Shown: positions 1-8,309, numbered from the stretch's first letter. The stretch: DNA of 34,081 nucleotides from Flavobacterium psychrophilum (GCA_022729635.1 DZAU01000001.1:1-34081); one strand, 5' to 3'. The notes: generated by a model not told the origin, from the letters alone. Numbers and translations: made by a program.

Positions 1-127
1 ATTCTTCGAAACTGATTTTGGCTTTCTCGAAATCGCCTTTGTCATAATAATACTGTGCCAATTGCTCGTTTTGCGAAAAACACGTCAATGAAAAAAACAG
101 GGCGATATGTAGAAAGAGTTTTTTCAT
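1..127 (-). CDS. N-terminus of a secreted TPR-like protein (partial)
   Basis: Only the first 42 codons are present; the gene runs off the left edge. The start is ATG at 127-125 and shares four bases (ATGA) with the stop of the upstream thioredoxin gene, which suggests translational coupling. Residues 1 to about 19 form a signal peptide (MKKLFLHIALFFSL..CFSQ). The mature part begins NEQLAQYYYDKGDFEKAKI, whose Y-x-x-G-D-F-x-x-A spacing is typical of a tetratricopeptide repeat helix pair, so a periplasmic or outer-membrane TPR protein is likely. The signal peptide is almost identical to that of the neighbouring gene, and the DNA shows why: both starts lie in a direct repeat. Confidence 0.65.
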   Translation of the reverse strand, partial: MKKLFLHIALFFSLTCFSQNEQLAQYYYDKGDFEKAKISFEE

Positions 128-130
128 TGA
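69..130. repeat. Direct repeat copy 1 covering a signal-peptide start
   Basis: 62 bp aligned to 956-1017 with four mismatches near one end; 86-130 and 973-1017 are identical over 45 bp. It covers the ATG and most of the signal-peptide codons of the partial TPR-like gene, plus three bases upstream of the ATG. Confidence 0.9.
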
Positions 131-1014
131 TTATCAAAAATTTCGGCTAAAAGAACTTGTAATTCTCGCTTATTTTTTTCTCCGCTTCCTTTCCATTTGC
201 CAATAATTTTTCCGTTTTTGTCAATTAGAATTTTATGCGGAATTCCATTTACAAAATAATCTTTTAGAATAGAATCATTGTTTTCTAATGTAGAAAAATG
301 CCGCCAAGACTCAATTTTTTCTTTCAAAATGGCTTTTTTCCAATCTTCTAAATTTTTATCTTGGTTTATACTTATAACTTCAAACCCTTCTTTGCTGTAT
401 TTTTTATACAATTCTTTTATATAAGGAAGTTCTTCTCTACAAGGTGCGCACCAACTGGCCCAAAAATCTATAAGAACATACTTTTCTCCCTTGTAATCTT
501 TTAATGAAAGTTGTTTGCCTTCAATATCTTTAACGGAAAATTCTGGAGCAAGGCTACCCACTTTACTTTGCTTAAAATAGTAAAGTTGTTCTGCCATTTT
601 TTTCCCGCTTTCACTATTTTTAACTTCCGGAGAGGCATTGGCATAAACTTCTTCAAAATCATCATAGAAATTTTTCCCTGGTTGCCTTGAAATCTGTGTT
701 TGTACTAATTCCAGACAATAAAGCGAAGCAGGATGTTGTTTGGCATAATCCAGATTTATTTTCAGTTCTGCTATGTCGTTTAGATCCGAAATATTCCACA
801 AGTCATCTAATCTCAATGTCAATTGACTTTTAGAAACAGAATCTTTTTCTAATTTTATTTGACTATTACACTCTTTCATTAATTTTCTAATTGAATCATT
901 AACTTTACGAGTGTTGATGTGGAGATTATCCAATTCTTTTTGGATATTGGCTTCATTTTGCGAGAAACAAACCAATGAAAAAAACAGGGCGATATGTAGA
1001 AAGAGTTTTTTCAT
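124..1014 (-). CDS. TlpA-like periplasmic thiol-disulfide protein
   Basis: A 296-residue secreted protein with a C-terminal thioredoxin fold (about residues 152-290) of the TlpA/ResA/AhpC-TSA type. The redox motif is WCAPC (Cys189, Cys192) within DFWASWCAPCREELP, and the conserved cis-proline is Pro259 in GIPHKILID. Residues 1-19 are a signal peptide; residues 20-150 are helical, charged and not recognised. The fold predicts thiol-disulfide exchange in the periplasm; the partner is unknown. The first 17 codons are a near-exact DNA duplicate of the start of the next gene, and the stop overlaps that gene's ATG. This suggests the gene arose by, or was inserted through, a duplication at this start site. 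Confidence 0.85.
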   Translation of the reverse strand: MKKLFLHIALFFSLVCFSQNEANIQKELDNLHINTRKVNDSIRKLMKECNSQIKLEKDSVSKSQLTLRLDDLWNISDLNDIAELKINLDYAKQHPASLYCLELVQTQISRQPGKNFYDDFEEVYANASPEVKNSESGKKMAEQLYYFKQSKVGSLAPEFSVKDIEGKQLSLKDYKGEKYVLIDFWASWCAPCREELPYIKELYKKYSKEGFEVISINQDKNLEDWKKAILKEKIESWRHFSTLENNDSILKDYFVNGIPHKILIDKNGKIIGKWKGSGEKNKRELQVLLAEIFDNQ

Positions 1015-1017
1015 TGA
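956..1017. repeat. Direct repeat copy 2 covering a signal-peptide start
   Basis: Second copy of the 62-bp repeat (see 69-130), covering the ATG and signal-peptide codons of the TlpA-like gene. The two copies bracket that gene almost exactly, as expected after a tandem duplication or recombination using this stretch. Confidence 0.9.
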
Positions 1018-1057
1018 CGATTACAATTTGTTTCTTAAAACGTTCTGGCACCAGTTT

Positions 1058-1672
1058 TTATTTTTCTTTAATTTCCCAATTTTTTAATAAATAATGGTTC
1101 CAAATCCCTTTTTGTACTTCAACCACTAATTCATATTTCTCGGGGTTTTTATCAAGATAATTTTTAATTGTCGAATAATCTGTCTTTATTTTTTCACTTC
1201 TATCTTGAAATATAAAATACATTCCATTGTAAGAATTTTTACCAGTACAAAAATTTGTTAATTTACAATTAATCGTCTCAACAGGATTGGTTTTAGCAAC
1301 ATTTTGGTTTATTGTATTCCAACACACATTTGCAATTTGTCCAAAAATTAAATATGAGAACATTATTCCTTCTAAAAAATAAAGAAACATCATAAAAGCT
1401 CTTGATATAAATCCCTTATTTATTTTAAACTCATTAATTAAAAATTGTCTTCTATAAATTCCTAAAGCAATAATCCCAGTTAATGTAGGTATCCAAAAGA
1501 CAAAAATATTATATCTAATATCGTGTCCAATTGTCTTTGGCTGAATAAAATAATAATAAATTGCTCCAAATATTAATAGCCCTATTAATATTCTATAATA
1601 CTTTTTTTCAAGCTTTTTTTTACTTTGAATTAATTTTCTTTTTTCTAAGTATCTTTTTGTTTTAATCGCCAT
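1058..1672 (-). CDS. Hypothetical membrane protein, three predicted TM helices
   Basis: A 204-residue protein that I do not recognise. It begins with a very basic, coiled-coil-like stretch (about residues 1-24, rich in Lys and Arg). Hydrophobic segments follow at about 26-43, 54-72 and 88-115, then a soluble tail from about 120 that contains two cysteines in NCKLTNFCTG. The charge pattern places the N-terminus in the cytoplasm. It lies 31 bp downstream of serS on the same strand and 43 bp upstream of the TlpA-like gene, so it may share their transcript. The DNA is more AT-rich by eye than serS, which together with the repeat-bracketed neighbour suggests a later insertion downstream of serS. 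Confidence 0.6.
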   Translation of the reverse strand: MAIKTKRYLEKRKLIQSKKKLEKKYYRILIGLLIFGAIYYYFIQPKTIGHDIRYNIFVFWIPTLTGIIALGIYRRQFLINEFKINKGFISRAFMMFLYFLEGIMFSYLIFGQIANVCWNTINQNVAKTNPVETINCKLTNFCTGKNSYNGMYFIFQDRSEKIKTDYSTIKNYLDKNPEKYELVVEVQKGIWNHYLLKNWEIKEK

Positions 1673-1703
1673 TAACGTTAGTTTTTATAAATCATTAAGG
1701 CAT

Positions 1704-2975
1704 TTAATCTATAATATCAAACCCGCAATAGCTTCGCAAAACTTCAGGAATTACAATGCCTTCCGCAGTTTGGTAATTTTCTAAAATTCCTGCCAAAACT
1801 CTTGGCAAAGCCAATGAACTTCCGTTTAAGGTGTGTGCCAATTGGTTTTTTCCGTCTTTGTCTTTGAAACGCAATTTCAAACGATTCGCTTGAAAAGTCT
1901 CGAAATTAGAAACCGAACTGATTTCTAACCAACGTTCTTGCGCCGTAGAATACACTTCGAAATCATACGTCAAAGCCGATGTGAAACCCATATCGCCACC
2001 ACAAAGACGCAAAATTCTATACGGTAATTTCAATTCCTGCAAAATACTTTTCACGTGAGCTACCATTTCGTCCAGGGCTTCGTAGGATTTGTCAGGATGC
2101 TCCACTCGCACAATTTCGACTTTGTCAAATTGGTGCAAACGGTTCAAGCCCCGAACGTGAGCGCCATAAGAACCAGCTTCGCGACGGAAACAAGGTGTGT
2201 AAGCTGTTGCCAAAACTGGCAATTCGTTTTCGTTCAAAATCACGTCACGAAACAAATTTGTTACTGGAACTTCTGCCGTTGGAATCAAATATAAATTATC
2301 GGTGGCATCGTGGTACATTTGCCCTTCTTTGTCCGGCAATTGTCCCGTTCCATAAGCCGAAGCTTCGTTGACCATATGTGGTACTTGAACTTCATTGTAA
2401 CCTGCAGCGGTATTTTTATCTAGAAAATAATTAATTAAGGCACGTTGCAATTTGGCTCCTTTTCCTTTGTAAACCGGAAATCCTGCGCCAGTAATTTTGT
2501 TTCCTAATTCAAAATCGATGATGTCGTATTTTTTTACCAATTCCCAATGGGGTTGCGCTCCTTCGTGCAAAACAGGAATATCGCCTTCCTGAAAAACGTT
2601 TAGATTTTCCTCTGGAGTTTTTCCTTCGGGAACAATATCGGCTGGAAGATTGGGTAAAGTGTATAATTTTTCTAAAAGATCTGCAGCAAGTACATCGGCG
2701 GTTTCGGCTAAAACTTTGCTTTTTTCTTTCAACAAAACCGTTTTTTCTTTGAGGATGGCGGCTTTAGATTTTTCGCCGGCTTTCATCAATTCGCCAATAT
2801 CTTTGGATAATTTATTAGATTCTGCTAAAGTATTGTCTAATTCTACTTGCGTGGCACGGCGATTTTCGTCTAGTTTTACAACTTCTTCAACAACGCTTGT
2901 GGCATCCATATTTCTTTTTGCCAAAGCCTTGATTACTTTTTCCTGATTCTCTCTAATAAATGCGATTTGTAACAT
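1704..2975 (-). CDS. serS: Seryl-tRNA synthetase
   Basis: A 423-residue class II aminoacyl-tRNA synthetase that charges tRNA-Ser (and tRNA-Sec where present) with serine in the cytoplasm. The first 105 residues are the charged coiled-coil arm that grips the tRNA. The catalytic core shows the TxE region (IPTAEVPVTN, about 231-240), class II motif 2 (FRREAGSYGAHVRGL.RLHQFDKVE, about 263-287) and motif 3 (GSSLALPRVLAGILE, about 386-400). Length and motifs match the bacterial family. The ATG at 2975 follows a plausible promoter at 3017-3024. It is divergent from metG. Confidence 0.98.
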   Translation of the reverse strand: MLQIAFIRENQEKVIKALAKRNMDATSVVEEVVKLDENRRATQVELDNTLAESNKLSKDIGELMKAGEKSKAAILKEKTVLLKEKSKVLAETADVLAADLLEKLYTLPNLPADIVPEGKTPEENLNVFQEGDIPVLHEGAQPHWELVKKYDIIDFELGNKITGAGFPVYKGKGAKLQRALINYFLDKNTAAGYNEVQVPHMVNEASAYGTGQLPDKEGQMYHDATDNLYLIPTAEVPVTNLFRDVILNENELPVLATAYTPCFRREAGSYGAHVRGLNRLHQFDKVEIVRVEHPDKSYEALDEMVAHVKSILQELKLPYRILRLCGGDMGFTSALTYDFEVYSTAQERWLEISSVSNFETFQANRLKLRFKDKDGKNQLAHTLNGSSLALPRVLAGILENYQTAEGIVIPEVLRSYCGFDIID

Positions 2976-3016
2976 AACTTAAATTTTTCAACTCTTATCT
3001 GTTTTAAATAAGGTCA

Positions 3017-3024
3017 CAAATTTA
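3017..3024 (-). promoter_or_regulatory. Candidate serS promoter (-7 element)
   Basis: The minus strand reads TAAATTTG, a match to the flavobacterial -7 consensus TAnnTTTG, about 42 bases before the serS ATG. No TTG -33 element sits at the usual 17-19 bp spacing, so it is a moderate call. Confidence 0.45.
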
Positions 3025-3082
3025 AGGAAATGTTTGATACGATTGGGACAAAAGTTTTAGGGCAATTGTATTTAAGATTTTC

Positions 3083-3144
3083 AGCCACAAATTACACGAA
3101 ATTGCACAAATTCATTACTTGTAGAAATTAAAATACACGAATTC
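3083..3144. repeat. Degenerate ACGAATT-family repeat between serS and metG
   Basis: Repeated units of the form CACAAATT / CACGAAATT / CACGAATT at roughly 10-12-bp intervals. It resembles the longer paired element at 30202-30326. The serS-metG gap (2976-3281, 306 bp) holds this repeat, a palindrome and promoter elements; no gene was seen in it. Confidence 0.5.
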
Positions 3145-3211
3145 TATCTATTTTAAAAATTCGATGTTAATTAATTTCCTAAAAAAAAACAAATTTTTTT
3201 CCTCCAGTACG

Positions 3212-3229
3212 GACAAGTCGCGACTTGTC
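3212..3229. repeat. Perfect 18-bp palindrome upstream of metG
   Basis: GACAAGTCG is followed immediately by its reverse complement CGACTTGTC. It lies 26 bp upstream of the metG -7 element. The 10-mer GGACAAGTCG recurs inside metG at 5044-5053, so this is probably a dispersed repeat. An operator role is possible but unsupported. Confidence 0.7.
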
Positions 3230-3254
3230 TCTCCGTCCTTATCATAAAATATCT

Positions 3255-3262
3255 TATTTTTG
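3255..3262 (+). promoter_or_regulatory. Candidate metG promoter (-7 element)
   Basis: TATTTTTG matches TAnnTTTG and lies 19 bp before the metG ATG, predicting a short leader of about 12 nt. No TTG at the usual -33 spacing was found. Confidence 0.5.
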
Positions 3263-3281
3263 CAGCAAATTAAACTGAATT

Positions 3282-5411
3282 ATGTTACAGAATCCAAAAA
3301 GATATACTATTACAGCGGCATTGCCTTATACAAACGGACCCATTCACATTGGGCATTTGGCGGGTGTTTACGTGCCTTCGGATATTTATTCCAGATATTT
3401 AAGATTGCAGGGAAGAGACGTTTTGTTTGTTTGCGGAAGCGACGAACACGGCGTGGCGATTTCGATGAAAGCCAAAAAAGAAGGAGTTACGCCTCAAGAA
3501 GTAATCGATAAATATGATGGAATTATCCGAAAATCATTCTCGGATTTTGGAATTTCGTTTGATAATTATTCCAGAACTTCGGCCAAAATTCATCACGATA
3601 CGGCTTCGGAATTTTTCAGAACGCTGTATGATAAAGGTGATTTTATCGAGGAAGTAACCGAGCAATTGTATGATGCGAAAGCAGACCAGTTTTTGGCAGA
3701 CCGTTTTGTTGTGGGAACTTGCCCAAAATGCGGTAACGAAGAAGCTTATGGTGACCAATGCGAAAAATGTGGTTCGACACTAAACGCTACGGATTTGATT
3801 AATCCAAAATCGACGATTACGGGAGAAACTCCTATTTTGAAATCGACTAAACACTGGTTTTTGCCTTTGGATCGTTATGAAGAATTTTTGAAAGAATGGA
3901 TTCTCGTTGGACATAAAAATGACTGGAAACCGAATGTTTACGGGCAAGTAAAATCTTGGATTGACGGCGGACTGGAACCTCGTGCAGTAACACGTGACCT
4001 CGATTGGGGAATTGATGTTCCGGTTGAAGGTGCCGAAGGAAAAAAATTATACGTTTGGTTTGATGCACCAATTGGCTACATTTCTTCTTCGAAAGAATGG
4101 GCTGCGAGAGAAGGAAAAGATTGGGAACCCTACTGGAAAGATGCCGAAACTAAACTGGTTCACTTCATTGGGAAAGACAATATTGTTTTTCATTGCATCA
4201 TTTTCCCTGCGATGTTGAAAGCCGAAGGAAGTTATATTTTGCCTGACAATGTTCCGGCAAACGAGTTCCTTAATCTGGAAGGAAATAAATTATCAACGTC
4301 TAAAAATTGGGCGGTTTGGTTGCACGAATATTTGGAAGATTTTCCAAACCAACAAGATGTTTTGCGTTATGCTTTGACATCGAATGCGCCGGAAACGAAG
4401 GACAATGATTTTACTTGGAAAGATTTTCAAGCGAGAAACAATAATGAATTGGTGGCTATTTTTGGAAATTTCATTAATCGTGTTGTCGTTTTGACCAACA
4501 AATATTATGAAGGAATTGTACCTCAACCAAGCCCCCTAACCCCCGAAGGGGGAACTCCAAATTTTTCTGATTATGATACTGAAGTATTGGCTGAATTAAA
4601 AGCCTATCCAGCCGTAATTTCGAGTTCGATAGAACGTTATAGATTCCGTGAAGCTTTGGGCGAATTGATGAATGTTGCTCGTTTGGGAAATAAATATCTC
4701 GCCGACGAAGAGCCTTGGAAAATGATAAAAACCGATTCAGAACGTGTGCAAACCCAAATGTATGTGGCTTTGCAAATTGCCGCTGCTTTGAGTTCACTTT
4801 GCGAACCTTTCTTGCCATTTACTGCTGCAAAATTATCTCGTATTCTTGTCATTCCGACGAAGGAGGAATCTCATCTTACTTGGAAATCAGTTTCAGAGAC
4901 GTCCGATTTACTTCCTGCTGGACACCAAATCGGCGAAGCCGAATTATTATTCTCTAAAATTGAAGACGAGGAAATTCAAAAACAAATAGACAAACTAGAA
5001 GCTACAAAAACCGCTAATAAGGAAGAGATTGCTTCCACCACGGCGGACAAGTCGTCCCTCGCAATGGCAGAACCGCAAAAAGAATTAATTCAGTTTGATG
5101 ATTTTGCCAAAATGGATATTCGAGTAGGGACAATTCTCGAAGCCGAGAAAATGCCAAAAGCCAATAAACTTTTAATCTTAAAAATCGATACCGGAATTGA
5201 TGTTCGCACGATTGTTTCGGGAATTGCCGAAAGTTTTTCACCAGAAGAAATCGTGGGAAAACGAGTGACGGTTTTGGTGAATTTGGCTCCAAGAAACCTT
5301 CGTGGTGTGGAAAGTCAGGGAATGATTTTGATGACCAATAACGCCGAAGGAAAATTAGTTTTTGTAAATCCAGATGCGGATGGCGTTGGGAATGGGGAGA
5401 CGATAAATTAA
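3282..5411 (+). CDS. metG: Methionyl-tRNA synthetase with three repeat-derived inserts
   Basis: A 709-residue class I synthetase charging tRNA-Met. It has the HIGH signature ([11 protein letters not shown], residues 20-30), a four-cysteine zinc knuckle (Cys147, Cys150, Cys160, Cys163), the KMSKS equivalent KLSTS (336-340), an anticodon-binding helical domain (about 385-560) and a C-terminal EMAP/Trbp111-type tRNA-binding domain (about 603-709, [16 protein letters not shown] onward). It is longer than the E. coli enzyme (about 677). Part of the excess is explained by three in-frame palindromic repeats that encode residues about 416-425 ([10 protein letters not shown]), 523-531 (VIPTKEESH) and 582-595 ([14 protein letters not shown]). 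These fall at an edge of the anticodon domain and in the linker before the C-terminal domain, where insertions should be tolerated. All motifs are intact, so the enzyme should be active. Confidence 0.97.
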   Translation: MLQNPKRYTITAALPYTNGPIHIGHLAGVYVPSDIYSRYLRLQGRDVLFVCGSDEHGVAISMKAKKEGVTPQEVIDKYDGIIRKSFSDFGISFDNYSRTSAKIHHDTASEFFRTLYDKGDFIEEVTEQLYDAKADQFLADRFVVGTCPKCGNEEAYGDQCEKCGSTLNATDLINPKSTITGETPILKSTKHWFLPLDRYEEFLKEWILVGHKNDWKPNVYGQVKSWIDGGLEPRAVTRDLDWGIDVPVEGAEGKKLYVWFDAPIGYISSSKEWAAREGKDWEPYWKDAETKLVHFIGKDNIVFHCIIFPAMLKAEGSYILPDNVPANEFLNLEGNKLSTSKNWAVWLHEYLEDFPNQQDVLRYALTSNAPETKDNDFTWKDFQARNNNELVAIFGNFINRVVVLTNKYYEGIVPQPSPLTPEGGTPNFSDYDTEVLAELKAYPAVISSSIERYRFREALGELMNVARLGNKYLADEEPWKMIKTDSERVQTQMYVALQIAAALSSLCEPFLPFTAAKLSRILVIPTKEESHLTWKSVSETSDLLPAGHQIGEAELLFSKIEDEEIQKQIDKLEATKTANKEEIASTTADKSSLAMAEPQKELIQFDDFAKMDIRVGTILEAEKMPKANKLLILKIDTGIDVRTIVSGIAESFSPEEIVGKRVTVLVNLAPRNLRGVESQGMILMTNNAEGKLVFVNPDADGVGNGETIN
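4530..4555. repeat. In-frame palindromic repeat in metG, identical (inverted) to one in bioA
   Basis: 26 bp containing CCCCCTAACCCCCGAAGGGG. It is the exact reverse complement of 21461-21486 inside bioA. Here it is read as [10 protein letters not shown]. The C-rich and G-rich halves pair into a short hairpin. Confidence 0.9.
4848..4874. repeat. In-frame REP-like repeat in metG
   Basis: Contains ATTCCGACGAAGGAGGAAT, an imperfect palindrome (ATTCC..GGAAT) of a type scattered through many Bacteroidota genomes (from memory). Read in frame as VIPTKEESH in the linker after the anticodon-binding domain. Confidence 0.75.
5025..5066. repeat. In-frame REP-like repeat in metG, related to the thiL leader repeat
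   Basis: GAGATTGCTTC and CTCGCAATG flank a smaller palindrome (GGAC.AAGTC.GTCC). The outer parts match the reverse strand of the repeat at 30074-30099 near thiL. Read as [14 protein letters not shown] in the linker before the C-terminal tRNA-binding domain. Confidence 0.8.
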
Positions 5412-5469
5412 AAATATGGTTCTACCACCATTTGTGTGGGTTTCTATTTTCAACATTAAATTTTACCCA

Positions 5470-5529
5470 ATAAACCATTAAGGAATTTAGGGGCATTAAG
5501 TCATAATAACCTCAATCTTAATGGTTTAT
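5470..5529. repeat. Inverted repeat in the metG-radA convergent gap
   Basis: 13-bp perfect arms, ATAAACCATTAAG (5470-5482) and CTTAATGGTTTAT (5517-5529), enclose 34 bp. It lies between two convergent genes and could act as a bidirectional transcription barrier, but it lacks a T tract, so a dispersed repeat is as likely. A degenerate CTGAGGGTAGCCGAAG stretch follows at 5553-5568. Confidence 0.7.
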
Positions 5530-5635
5530 ATGTGGATGTTTTGTTTTTACAGCTGAGGGTAGCCGAAGTATGGTTGAAACTTTTTAACAACAATCGAGTT
5601 CAGGTTACAAACTTAATTTTTTAATCTCACTTTTT

Positions 5636-6997
5636 CTATCCAAACAATTCACTTGCCACATCTTCAATCTTTGCCACCAATCGGATTTTTATTATGGTGT
5701 TTTTCAAGGCAATTTTATTGTATTTGGATACAAAAATGGTCGAAAACCCTAATTTTTCGGCTTCTTGAATGCGTTGGTCAACCCGATTTACAGGGCGAAT
5801 TTCGCCCGAAAGTCCCACTTCGCCTGCAAAACAAAAATCTTTGTTAATCGGAATATCTTCATTCGAGGATAAAATAGCCGCAACAACTGCCAAGTCAATG
5901 GCGGGATCATCAACGGTAATTCCTCCGGTTACGTTCAGGAAAACGTCTTTGGCGCCAAGCCTGAAACCGGCTCTTTTTTCTAAAACGGCCAAAATCATAT
6001 TGAGCCTTTTGGCATTGTAACCCGTTGTGCTGCGTTGCGGAGTTCCATAAACTGCGGTGCTTACTAAGGATTGTATTTCAATCATCAACGGACGCATTCC
6101 TTCAAGAGTTGTGGCGATTGCTGTTCCGGATAATTCTTCGTCTTTGTGCGAAATCAATATCTCCGAAGGATTCGAAACTTCGCGTAAACCATTGCCTAAC
6201 ATTTCATAAATTCCGATTTCGGCAGTCGAACCAAAACGGTTTTTTAATGAACGTAAAATGCGATACACATGATTTCTATCGCCTTCAAATTGTAAAACGG
6301 TATCGACCATGTGTTCCAAAATTTTTGGGCCAGCAATGTTTCCGTCTTTGGTAATATGACCAATCAGAATTACGGGGACATTCGATTCTTTGGCAAATTT
6401 TATCAGTTCGGCTGTGGTTTCCCGAATTTGAGAAATGCTTCCAGGTGTCGATTCGATATAGTCAGTATGAAGCGTTTGGATAGAATCGATGATGACGATT
6501 TCGGGTTCGATGGCTTCAATTTGTTTGAAGATGTTTTGGGTTTTAGTTTCGGTAAGAATGTAGCAATTATCGCTATTTGGAGTGATTCTTTCGGCACGCA
6601 TTTTTATTTGTTTTTGGCTTTCTTCGCCCGAAACATATAAGGTTTTATATGGCAATTTTAGAGAAATCTGGAGCAAAAGCGTACTTTTTCCAATGCCGGG
6701 TTCACCACCCAAAAGGATTAAAGAACCGGGAACAATTCCGCCGCCGAGAACTCGATTAAGTTCGCTGTCACGAGTGCCCATTCGAACTTCTTGCGAAGAA
6801 TCGATTTCATTTATTCGTAAGGGCTTGCTAACTCTTTTCGATTCAGAAGATGCCAGTTTCCAGCTTGATTTTTCTTCTTTTTGAATAATTTCTTCTACGA
6901 TGGTATTCCATTCTTTGCATGAATTGCATTGTCCTTGCCATTTCGAATATTGTGTGCCGCAATTTTGGCAAAAAAAGGAAGTTTTTACTTTTGACAT
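5636..6997 (-). CDS. radA: DNA repair protein RadA
   Basis: A 453-residue RecA-like ATPase that promotes branch migration during recombinational repair. In order: an N-terminal C4 zinc finger (Cys10, Cys13, Cys24, Cys27), Walker A GGEPGIGKST (97-106), the RadA-specific KNRFG motif (252-256), and a C-terminal Lon-protease-like domain (about 270-453) that is a scaffold rather than a protease. Length matches the family. The ATG at 6997 shares one base with the stop of the esterase-like gene (TAATG), so the two are almost certainly co-transcribed and coupled. Confidence 0.97.
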   Translation of the reverse strand: MSKVKTSFFCQNCGTQYSKWQGQCNSCKEWNTIVEEIIQKEEKSSWKLASSESKRVSKPLRINEIDSSQEVRMGTRDSELNRVLGGGIVPGSLILLGGEPGIGKSTLLLQISLKLPYKTLYVSGEESQKQIKMRAERITPNSDNCYILTETKTQNIFKQIEAIEPEIVIIDSIQTLHTDYIESTPGSISQIRETTAELIKFAKESNVPVILIGHITKDGNIAGPKILEHMVDTVLQFEGDRNHVYRILRSLKNRFGSTAEIGIYEMLGNGLREVSNPSEILISHKDEELSGTAIATTLEGMRPLMIEIQSLVSTAVYGTPQRSTTGYNAKRLNMILAVLEKRAGFRLGAKDVFLNVTGGITVDDPAIDLAVVAAILSSNEDIPINKDFCFAGEVGLSGEIRPVNRVDQRIQEAEKLGFSTIFVSKYNKIALKNTIIKIRLVAKIEDVASELFG

Positions 6998-8145
6998 TAT
7001 TTTCTTGGTGTTAAACTTTGCATTTCATCAAAATTTTCAATCATCATATCATTTGTCAAATCGCCAATTTCGTCTAATTGGGTCGCTTTTTGATAGGATT
7101 TTGCCGCTTTTTTAGAATCCCCCAGTTTTTCATACATTAACCCTAATTCATAATCGGCAAGCATCGATTTCGGGTAATTTTTTCGGGCTAATTCGGCTAA
7201 TTTTTCTAATTCAGAATAGGATTTGTTTTTTAGAATAGCGGCTTCGATGGCTTTAAAATCGGAAACCCTAACGGTGACTTTGAGCCCTAATATTTTTGAA
7301 ATAGCATCGTATTTATCGGTCAAATATTTTACTTGACCATTTGGAAGAATGGCAATTTTTTCTGAAAATTCAGTCATAGAAATGGGTTTGTAACAGTCGA
7401 AAATTTGGTACAAAGCATTTGGTATTGAATAAAGAACTGAGGAATAATGCGAGGCACCTTTAAAAGCATCGTACTTATAATTAATCAAAGGATTGACTAC
7501 GGTTTTACTATTTTCGTCTAGTTTTTTTACGGATTCCAATATGTCTTTTATGTCGCCATCGCCGGTAGATTGGTAATAAAAAACGGGCTGTTTTAATTTC
7601 GATAACAGCTCAGGAATTTGGGTTTCCATTTCTGGAACGAGTTCTGGACTTAAGGAAATATAGGCGTTAAATATTGGATTTTCTTTATACAGGAAAAAGT
7701 TCAAAAACCCTGCTGTGGTATCGTGTCCGGCAATGATTCTAAAAGGGGCAACACGGTATTTTTTTTCGATATAAGGAAGTAATTCGCCACCAATGAATTC
7801 GAAAAACCGAGCTCCTTTTCCGGAAGGCAAATTGCTCGATTCGTCATAGTTGCTGTCGTCAAATCGTTCCTCATTTTTGTTTTGGCTGATGCCAACGACA
7901 ATAGTTTCTGGTAAATCTTCCCAATAAGCACCATAATTTATAGCGCCAAAAAAAGGATCAAATAAATAATCGCCATCGAGCAAAATGAGAATTGGATATT
8001 TTTTGTTTGGATTATTTTCATAAGAAGCAGGTAATCCAATTGTGATTTCACGGCTTTCGCCCAGTTTGTTTGAATCGAATAATTCAATTGTTTTTTGTGA
8101 AAAAACGTAGGTTGAAAAAAGCAATAACAGCAAATATTTTTTCAT
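6997..8145 (-). CDS. Secreted esterase-D-fold protein with C-terminal TPR; catalytic Ser replaced by Asp
   Basis: A 382-residue protein with a signal peptide (MKKYLLLLLFSTYVFSQ). Residues about 20-255 resemble the esterase D / IroE-like alpha/beta-hydrolase family: YPILILLDGDYLF near 50-62, a nucleophile-elbow region at 138-146 and a plausible catalytic His233 in GASHYSS. The elbow reads AGHDTTAG, so the usual GHS serine is Asp142. Residues about 310-382 carry TPR-like helices (ADYELGLMYEKLGDSKKAAK). It is either catalytically dead, perhaps a binding or scaffold protein, or uses an Asp nucleophile as haloalkane dehalogenases and epoxide hydrolases do. It precedes radA with a one-base overlap. 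The upstream gap 8146-8309 shows no clear promoter match. Confidence 0.8.
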   Translation of the reverse strand: MKKYLLLLLFSTYVFSQKTIELFDSNKLGESREITIGLPASYENNPNKKYPILILLDGDYLFDPFFGAINYGAYWEDLPETIVVGISQNKNEERFDDSNYDESSNLPSGKGARFFEFIGGELLPYIEKKYRVAPFRIIAGHDTTAGFLNFFLYKENPIFNAYISLSPELVPEMETQIPELLSKLKQPVFYYQSTGDGDIKDILESVKKLDENSKTVVNPLINYKYDAFKGASHYSSVLYSIPNALYQIFDCYKPISMTEFSEKIAILPNGQVKYLTDKYDAISKILGLKVTVRVSDFKAIEAAILKNKSYSELEKLAELARKNYPKSMLADYELGLMYEKLGDSKKAAKSYQKATQLDEIGDLTNDMMIENFDEMQSLTPRK

Positions 8146-8309
8146 ATTTTCTTGGTTTTTGAAAATTAATATTCTCCTGAATTTCGGAATGAAAAGAGTA
8201 GCAAGATACTATTTTTATTTGCTTTTTTAAATCAAAAAATGTAAAAAGAGAATGCCCTAAAAAAGCAAAACGAGAACTTTTTGAAAATATAGAGAAAAAA
8301 TTTAACTGT

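Noticed and set aside
2650..2946. 98-codon plus-strand frame opposite serS
   Set aside because: Antisense to the coiled-coil arm of SerRS; composition reflects the complementary codons.
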